A stretch of 64,000 nucleotides of DNA. It comes from UMGS1663 sp046964515 (lineage in GTDB: Bacteria > Bacillota > Clostridia > TANB77 > CAG-508). The notes under the pieces were generated by a model. It was not told where the DNA came from. It saw only the letters and a program-made list of their open reading frames with translations, and ran no database searches. Positions 59,746 to 64,000 of this stretch are shown here, piece after piece. Both the position numbers and the translations under genes were made by a program. The stretch spans positions 434,001 through 498,000 of the forward strand of contig JBKUYM010000001.1 of assembly GCA_046964515.1 (NCBI GenBank), given 5' to 3'. Position 1 is the first letter of the stretch. Every line of letters begins with the position of its first letter.

Positions 59746-61113
59746 ATGAAGTCATATATTACGGTTATCGGTGGTGGACTTGCAGGAGCAGAGGCGGCCT
59801 ATCAAATTGCAAAAGAAGGTATCAAAGTTAAATTATATGAGATGAAACCTGTTCATTTTTCTCCTGCACATTCTAATGAAAATTTAGCGGAGATTGTTTG
59901 TAGTAATTCTTTTAAATCTAATTTACATACCAATGCTTGTGGATTGCTTAAAGAAGAACTAAGATGGTTAGACAGTTTATTAATTCGTGTAGCTGATGAG
60001 ACAGCTGTTCCTGCTGGACAGGCACTAGCGGTAGACAGAGAATTGTTTTCTAAAAGGGTTACACAGATATTAGAAAATAATAAGCAAATAGAAATCATAC
60101 ATGAAGAAGTAAAAGATATAGCATTATTAGCAAAAGAGGGAATTGTAATTGTGGCTACAGGTCCTCTAACATCAGATGCTTTATCAGAGAACATTGCCCA
60201 AATAACAGGACAAGATAAATTACATTTTTATGATGCAGCAGCACCAATTTTGCTAAAAGATTCTGTGAATAAAGATATAGCTTTTTGGGGAGATCGCTAT
60301 GAGCAAGAAAGAGAAAAACAAGAGTCTATTGACGAATGGAAAAATAGAAGAAAAGGTATAAAAGAAGCGGATTATTTAAATTTACCAATGAATCAAGAAG
60401 AATATGAGGCATTTTGGGAAGCTTTGGTGAAGGCAGAAGTGGTACAATTGCACGAATTTGAAAAAAGAGAAATTTTTGAGGGATGCATGCCGATTGAGGT
60501 AATGGCTAAAAGAGGAAAAGATACATTGCGATTTGGTCCTTTAAAACCTGTAGGATTTACAGACCCAAGGACTGGAAAAAGACCTTATGCTGTTGTACAA
60601 TTAAGACAGGATAATATGACAGGAAATTTATATAATCTTGTAGGATTTCAAACTAATTTAAAATTTGGAGAACAAAAACGTGTATTTCAAATGATACCAG
60701 GATTAGAAAAAGCAGAATTTGTAAAATATGGAGTAATGCATAGAAATACTTTTTTGAATGCACCACAATTACTTAACCAAACTTATCAGTTAAAACAAAA
60801 TGAAAATATTTATTTTGCAGGACAGATTACTGGTGTAGAAGGTTATGTAGAGTCAATTAGTTCTGGTATGGTAGCTGCTTTGAATGCTATAAAACAGTAT
60901 AAACGCAGTAGAGAAAGAATTATTTTTTCAGAAGAAACCATGATTGGTGCTATTTCTCATTATATAGCAACTCCAAATGATAAGTTTCAACCTATGAATG
61001 CTAATTTTGGTATTTTACCTCCTTTAAAAGAGAAAATAAGAGATAAAAAGGAAAGGTATACTAAGCTAGCAGATAGAGCGATAAGTAAAATAAAGGAGGA
61101 AGTTTATGACTGA
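59746..61113 (+). CDS. trmFO: Methylenetetrahydrofolate-tRNA (uracil-54-C5)-methyltransferase, FAD-dependent
   Basis: The 455-residue flavoprotein has VIGGGLAGAEAAYQIA (FAD loop), YEMKPVHFSPAH, EIVCSNSFKS and GLLKEELRWLDSL. DRELFSKRVTQ, EGCMPIEVMAKRGKDTLRFGPLKPVG and FAGQITGVEGYVESISSG follow. It makes ribothymidine at tRNA position 54 using folate. RBS AAGGGGGAG. It starts 18 bases after the SNF2 gene and overlaps the glycosyltransferase gene by 8 bases, so all three form one operon. Confidence 0.96.
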   Translation: MKSYITVIGGGLAGAEAAYQIAKEGIKVKLYEMKPVHFSPAHSNENLAEIVCSNSFKSNLHTNACGLLKEELRWLDSLLIRVADETAVPAGQALAVDRELFSKRVTQILENNKQIEIIHEEVKDIALLAKEGIVIVATGPLTSDALSENIAQITGQDKLHFYDAAAPILLKDSVNKDIAFWGDRYEQEREKQESIDEWKNRRKGIKEADYLNLPMNQEEYEAFWEALVKAEVVQLHEFEKREIFEGCMPIEVMAKRGKDTLRFGPLKPVGFTDPRTGKRPYAVVQLRQDNMTGNLYNLVGFQTNLKFGEQKRVFQMIPGLEKAEFVKYGVMHRNTFLNAPQLLNQTYQLKQNENIYFAGQITGVEGYVESISSGMVAALNAIKQYKRSRERIIFSEETMIGAISHYIATPNDKFQPMNANFGILPPLKEKIRDKKERYTKLADRAISKIKEEVYD

Positions 61114-62179
61114 AATAAGTTTATGTATGATAGTAAAAAATGAGGAAGCAGTTATAGGCAGATGTTTAGAGAGTGTAAAAGATATTGCGGATGAAATTAT
61201 TATTGTAGATACGGGATCTACGGATAGTACAAAGGAAATTATTTCTAAGTATACGGATAAAATATATGATTTTAAATGGGTAGATGATTTTGCAAAAGCA
61301 AGAAATTTTTCTTTTTCAAAAGCAACTAAGGAATATATTATGTGGCTTGATGCAGATGATGTGATATTACCAGAGGATTATGAAAAATTTATAAAGTTAA
61401 AACAAGATATAGATACCAATATAGATATATATGTTATGAAATATAATTATTTTGTAGATAAAGATAATATACCAAGTTTAATACAAGACAGAGCAAGATT
61501 ATTCAAGAGGAGTAAAAATTATCAATGGATAAGTCCAATTCATGAGGTTATTATAAGAACAGGAAATGTAAAGGATATAGATATTTCTATAACGCATAAA
61601 AAAGAAGAAATACAAGATCCATATAGAAATATTAGAATTTTTGAAAAAATGAAAGCAGAAGGGATTCAACTAGATGATAGGCAGGAATATTGTTATGCTA
61701 GAGAATTCTATGGTATGCAGGAATTTAAAAAAGCAAGGGATTTATATGAAGAATATATACAAAAGTATGAAGTAGAATATCAAGATAAAAAAAGTTTTTT
61801 ATATCCAGCCTTTTTGGAACTATCAGATTGTTATAAAAATTTATTTGAAAAAGAAAAACAACTATCTACATTATTAAAAGTGTTAAAATATGATATACCT
61901 GGGTCAGATTGTTGTTGTAAAATAGGTGATGTATTCTTAGAAAGCAAAGAATACAAAATTGCAATATTTTGGTATGAATTAGCAATATGCAATAAAGATA
62001 TACAAGACGATAAAGGAGATGTGAATATAGATTATAAGGAGTATACTCCCTATATTAACTTAGGTGTTTGCTATTATTGGATGGGTGATAGAGAAAAAGC
62101 AAAAGAATTTAATGAAAAAGCTGGCAGAATTAAACCAAATGATGATACTTATTTATACAATAAAAACTGTTTTCAATAG
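61106..62179 (+). CDS. Family 2 glycosyltransferase with TPR-like C-terminus
   Basis: The 357-residue product opens with a GT-A fold: ISLCMIVKNEEAVIGRCLESV, IIIVDTGSTDSTKEI, and the D-x-D motif in WLDADDVI (about 88-95). FKRSKNYQWISPIHE is typical of SunS/WaaE-like transferases. Helical TPR-like units follow (ARDLYEEYIQKY, FWYELAICN, GDREKAKEFNEKAGRIKPN). No membrane span, so a cytosolic enzyme; acceptor unknown, possibly a peptide, protein or cell-surface glycan. Its ATG lies inside the end of trmFO, with AAGGAGGAAG as ribosome site. Confidence 0.85.
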   Translation: MTEISLCMIVKNEEAVIGRCLESVKDIADEIIIVDTGSTDSTKEIISKYTDKIYDFKWVDDFAKARNFSFSKATKEYIMWLDADDVILPEDYEKFIKLKQDIDTNIDIYVMKYNYFVDKDNIPSLIQDRARLFKRSKNYQWISPIHEVIIRTGNVKDIDISITHKKEEIQDPYRNIRIFEKMKAEGIQLDDRQEYCYAREFYGMQEFKKARDLYEEYIQKYEVEYQDKKSFLYPAFLELSDCYKNLFEKEKQLSTLLKVLKYDIPGSDCCCKIGDVFLESKEYKIAIFWYELAICNKDIQDDKGDVNIDYKEYTPYINLGVCYYWMGDREKAKEFNEKAGRIKPNDDTYLYNKNCFQ

Positions 62180-62235
62180 AAAAATGAATTCTTTAAATAT
62201 AATTTAATAGTACAATAAACTATATTTTTTGGGAA

Positions 62236-62290
62236 AAGTTGACAAAATACATTACAAATTTACATAAAACTATTGTCAACTTCTTTTTTG
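62236..62290 (+). terminator. Terminator of the SNF2-trmFO-glycosyltransferase operon
   Basis: AAGTTGACAA (62236-62245) pairs with TTGTCAACTT (62273-62282) across a 27-base loop, then CTTTTTTG. Confidence 0.55.
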
Positions 62291-62301
62291 TATGCTAAAA
62301 T
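62273..62301 (+). promoter_or_regulatory. Promoter of the repeat-bearing coiled-coil gene
   Basis: TTGTCA (62273-62278), 17-base spacer, TAAAAT (62296-62301). The -35 box lies in the right arm of the terminator hairpin. Confidence 0.6.
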
Positions 62302-62353
62302 AAACATAAGTATGAAAAGAATTGTATAAATAACTTTGAAAGGGGTTTTATAA

Positions 62354-64000
62354 ATGGAAAAAATGAGTTATGAAGAAATATTAGATTTAATGGGGAAAAT
62401 ATATGAAGCAATGGATATATCAAGAAATAAGCAAGTTCAAATAGATGATAAAGATAATAAATTACATGAAGAAACTAGAGTTTTGATGGTAGAAGAAGGA
62501 AAAAAAGAAATTGAATCATTAAAACAACAAAAAGAAGAATTTGATGAAATGACTGTAAATTCTTTAGTAACTGCAAAGAAGCAAATATTAACAATAAGAG
62601 AAGAAACTGAAAGACAATATCAAGAAATGTTGATAAAAACATTAGAAAAACAACATGAGATAGAAAGAAAATTACAATCTATGAGGGCAGGAGAATTATC
62701 GGATGAAAAATTAAAATGGGCAGAAAATAGTGCTGAAAAAGCGAGAGAAAATGTAAATACGGAAATGAAAGAATTTCAAGAGAAATATTTTGAACAAAGA
62801 GTGAATCTAGATCAATATGAAAAAGATATTAATGAATTTGCTTTTGATATAGGAATGGAAGATAGACTAGAAGCAATAGAGATATCAACACCAAGTAATC
62901 CAGCGCCAACACCAAGTAATCCAGTGCCAACACCAAGTAATCCAGCGCCAACACCAAGTAATCCGACACCAACACCAAGTAATCCGACACCAACACCAAG
63001 TAATCCAACGCCAACACCAAGTAATCCGACACCAACACCAAGTAATCCGACACCAACACCAAGTAATCCAACGCCAACACCAAGTAATCCGACACCAACA
63101 CCAAGTAGACCAACGCCAACACCAAGTAGACCGACACCAACACCAAGTAGACCAACGCCAACACCAAGTAATCCAGCGCCAACGCCAAGTAGACCAACGC
63201 CAACGCCAAGTAGACCAACGCCAACACCAAGTAGACCAACGCCATCTGCACTTCCAAAAAGTCGAATTGTCAAAATAGAATTAGGAAAAGAACCATATAT
63301 AACATATCTTGATGATAAAGGTAAAAGGACTAATTTATATTTAACATTTTCCCAAGTAAAAAAGTGTATGGAATTAAAAAATGATTCCAAATTAAAACTT
63401 TTAGGACAAATAGATAAAGAAATGGCAAAACAATTAAGTTTGGATGAACAAGCTTCTTTACAAGTACCACATATGGATCCAGTAGTAATAGCTTTATTAA
63501 GAAAAGTAAAAGATGTTAAATCGATAGATGAAAATGAAGTAAGAAAAATATTACAATATTACAAAGAAGCTATTGTAGACGACAAGCCAGAGGCACAGGA
63601 AAAAATGAAAAAAATATTAACATATAATAGAAAAAATATAGATTATGTCAAGCTTTCTAATATGTTTTCAAAGATGGTAAACAAAAAAACATTTGATAAA
63701 ATAAAAAATTATTGTATGTATGCGGAAAAAGCTACAAATATTAAGTTAGATACACCAGGAATTATTGCAAAGTTACTATTTAAAAACAGGCCTTTAGAAT
63801 TAAATGGTAAAGTTTATGAGTCAAGATTAGGTGAAAGTGAGAAAGAGGGAAAAACATCAGAAAAAATAGCTATTAAAAGAATAAAGAGAGATATTAGTAA
63901 AGATGCTACTAAAAAAATGAAAGCAGAAGTAGAAAAGTATCCTGATAAATTTATGAAATTTCAAGATAATATGCAAATAGATAGCAAGACAAAAGAAAAA
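62354..64000 (+). CDS. Coiled-coil protein with 17-unit Pro/Thr/Ser repeat, 3' end beyond window
   Basis: ATG 62354 follows GAAAGGGG and the frame stays open for 549 codons to the window edge. Residues about 25-170 are a highly charged coiled coil (KKEIESLKQQKEEFDEM, TERQYQEMLIKTLEKQ). Residues 179-297 are 17 heptads of T-P-S-(N/R)-P-x-P, a rigid extended spacer. After it comes a globular region (KSRIVKIELGKEPYITYLDDKGKRT, FSQVKKCMELKND) and further Lys-rich helices. There is no signal peptide or membrane span in the visible part. I do not recognise the family. The two long open frames on the opposite strand over the repeat are artefacts of the repeat. Confidence 0.7.
   Translation, partial: MEKMSYEEILDLMGKIYEAMDISRNKQVQIDDKDNKLHEETRVLMVEEGKKEIESLKQQKEEFDEMTVNSLVTAKKQILTIREETERQYQEMLIKTLEKQHEIERKLQSMRAGELSDEKLKWAENSAEKARENVNTEMKEFQEKYFEQRVNLDQYEKDINEFAFDIGMEDRLEAIEISTPSNPAPTPSNPVPTPSNPAPTPSNPTPTPSNPTPTPSNPTPTPSNPTPTPSNPTPTPSNPTPTPSNPTPTPSRPTPTPSRPTPTPSRPTPTPSNPAPTPSRPTPTPSRPTPTPSRPTPSALPKSRIVKIELGKEPYITYLDDKGKRTNLYLTFSQVKKCMELKNDSKLKLLGQIDKEMAKQLSLDEQASLQVPHMDPVVIALLRKVKDVKSIDENEVRKILQYYKEAIVDDKPEAQEKMKKILTYNRKNIDYVKLSNMFSKMVNKKTFDKIKNYCMYAEKATNIKLDTPGIIAKLLFKNRPLELNGKVYESRLGESEKEGKTSEKIAIKRIKRDISKDATKKMKAEVEKYPDKFMKFQDNMQIDSKTKEK
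62888..63244 (+). repeat. 21-bp tandem repeat, 17 units, coding
   Basis: Units of ACACCAAGTAATCCxxxxCCA, with AGA replacing AAT (Arg for Asn) mainly in the last seven. The array is exactly in frame, so unit number can change without breaking the gene. Confidence 0.95.

Noticed and set aside
62888..63244. CRISPR array
   Set aside because: Units are contiguous and in frame with no unique spacers; no cas genes nearby.
62812..63390. Two long minus-strand open frames encoding LLGVGVG-type and YLVLAL-type repeats
   Set aside because: They are antisense readings of the 21-bp array, without ribosome sites; the plus-strand frame has normal coding composition on both sides.

Overview
The window is chromosomal DNA from a very AT-rich, low-GC Gram-positive bacterium, most likely an uncultured gut-type member of the Clostridia. 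The evidence is A/T-ending codons throughout, strong TTGACA-N17-TATAAT promoters, GGAGG ribosome sites, U-tailed hairpin terminators, a mraZ-rsmH-ftsL-PBP-murE-mraY-ftsW-murG cluster, a GdpP/rplI/dnaB/tilS/ftsH core, sortase-type surface proteins and many surface proteins with prepilin-type leaders. MurE carries the DNPR motif, pointing to meso-diaminopimelate peptidoglycan. I see no rRNA, tRNA, CRISPR array or insertion sequence.

Layout. 1-2.9 kb: end of a small membrane exporter gene, then a TIM44-like/zinc-ribbon protein and an SPFH protein. 2.9-6.1 kb: two divergent prepilin-leader surface genes. 7-14.7 kb: rpoB, a small unknown gene, rpoC. 14.8-18.7 kb: mtaD, a small acetyltransferase, gdpP. 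18.9-22 kb: a cell-surface block between gdpP and rplI. 22-27 kb: rplI, dnaB, tilS, ftsH. 27-42.2 kb: housekeeping genes (dgt, an SDR, a class B PBP, rsmA, a sortase) alternating with four more prepilin-leader genes and a Vat/CatB-type acetyltransferase. 43-52.8 kb: division and cell-wall cluster. 53-62 kb: topA, one more prepilin-leader gene, a SWIM/SNF2 helicase, trmFO and a glycosyltransferase. 62.3-64 kb: a coiled-coil protein with a 17-unit Pro/Thr/Ser repeat that runs off the window.

Two systems stand out. First, three otherwise normal conserved genes (the PBP at 45.5 kb, topA, and the SNF2 helicase) are each interrupted by one extra base. In all three the extra base is a C placed directly before a conserved glycine codon GGN, so that an in-frame CGG codon appears exactly at the break (CTT-CGG-A, CCA-CGG-T, CTT-CGG-A). 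Reading by eye, I found only one other in-frame CGG in the whole window. This fits +1 ribosomal frameshifting at a hungry or unassigned CGG codon better than random damage. All three spliced products have normal family length and motifs.

Second, two prepilin-leader proteins (4.4 and 40.4 kb) end in a GC-rich segment of about 165 bp with foreign codon usage. It differs between the copies mainly at the first two positions of codons ending in T/C and finishes in an almost invariant 3' block. That is the signature of a diversity-generating retroelement variable region. No reverse transcriptase or template repeat is in the window, so these would be remote targets served in trans. A third paralogue at 37.2 kb has the same fold but an AT-rich, apparently inactive end.

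The eight prepilin-leader genes sit as separately promoted cassettes between housekeeping operons. Several share a nearly identical promoter/leader module, including an inverted pair 17 kb apart.
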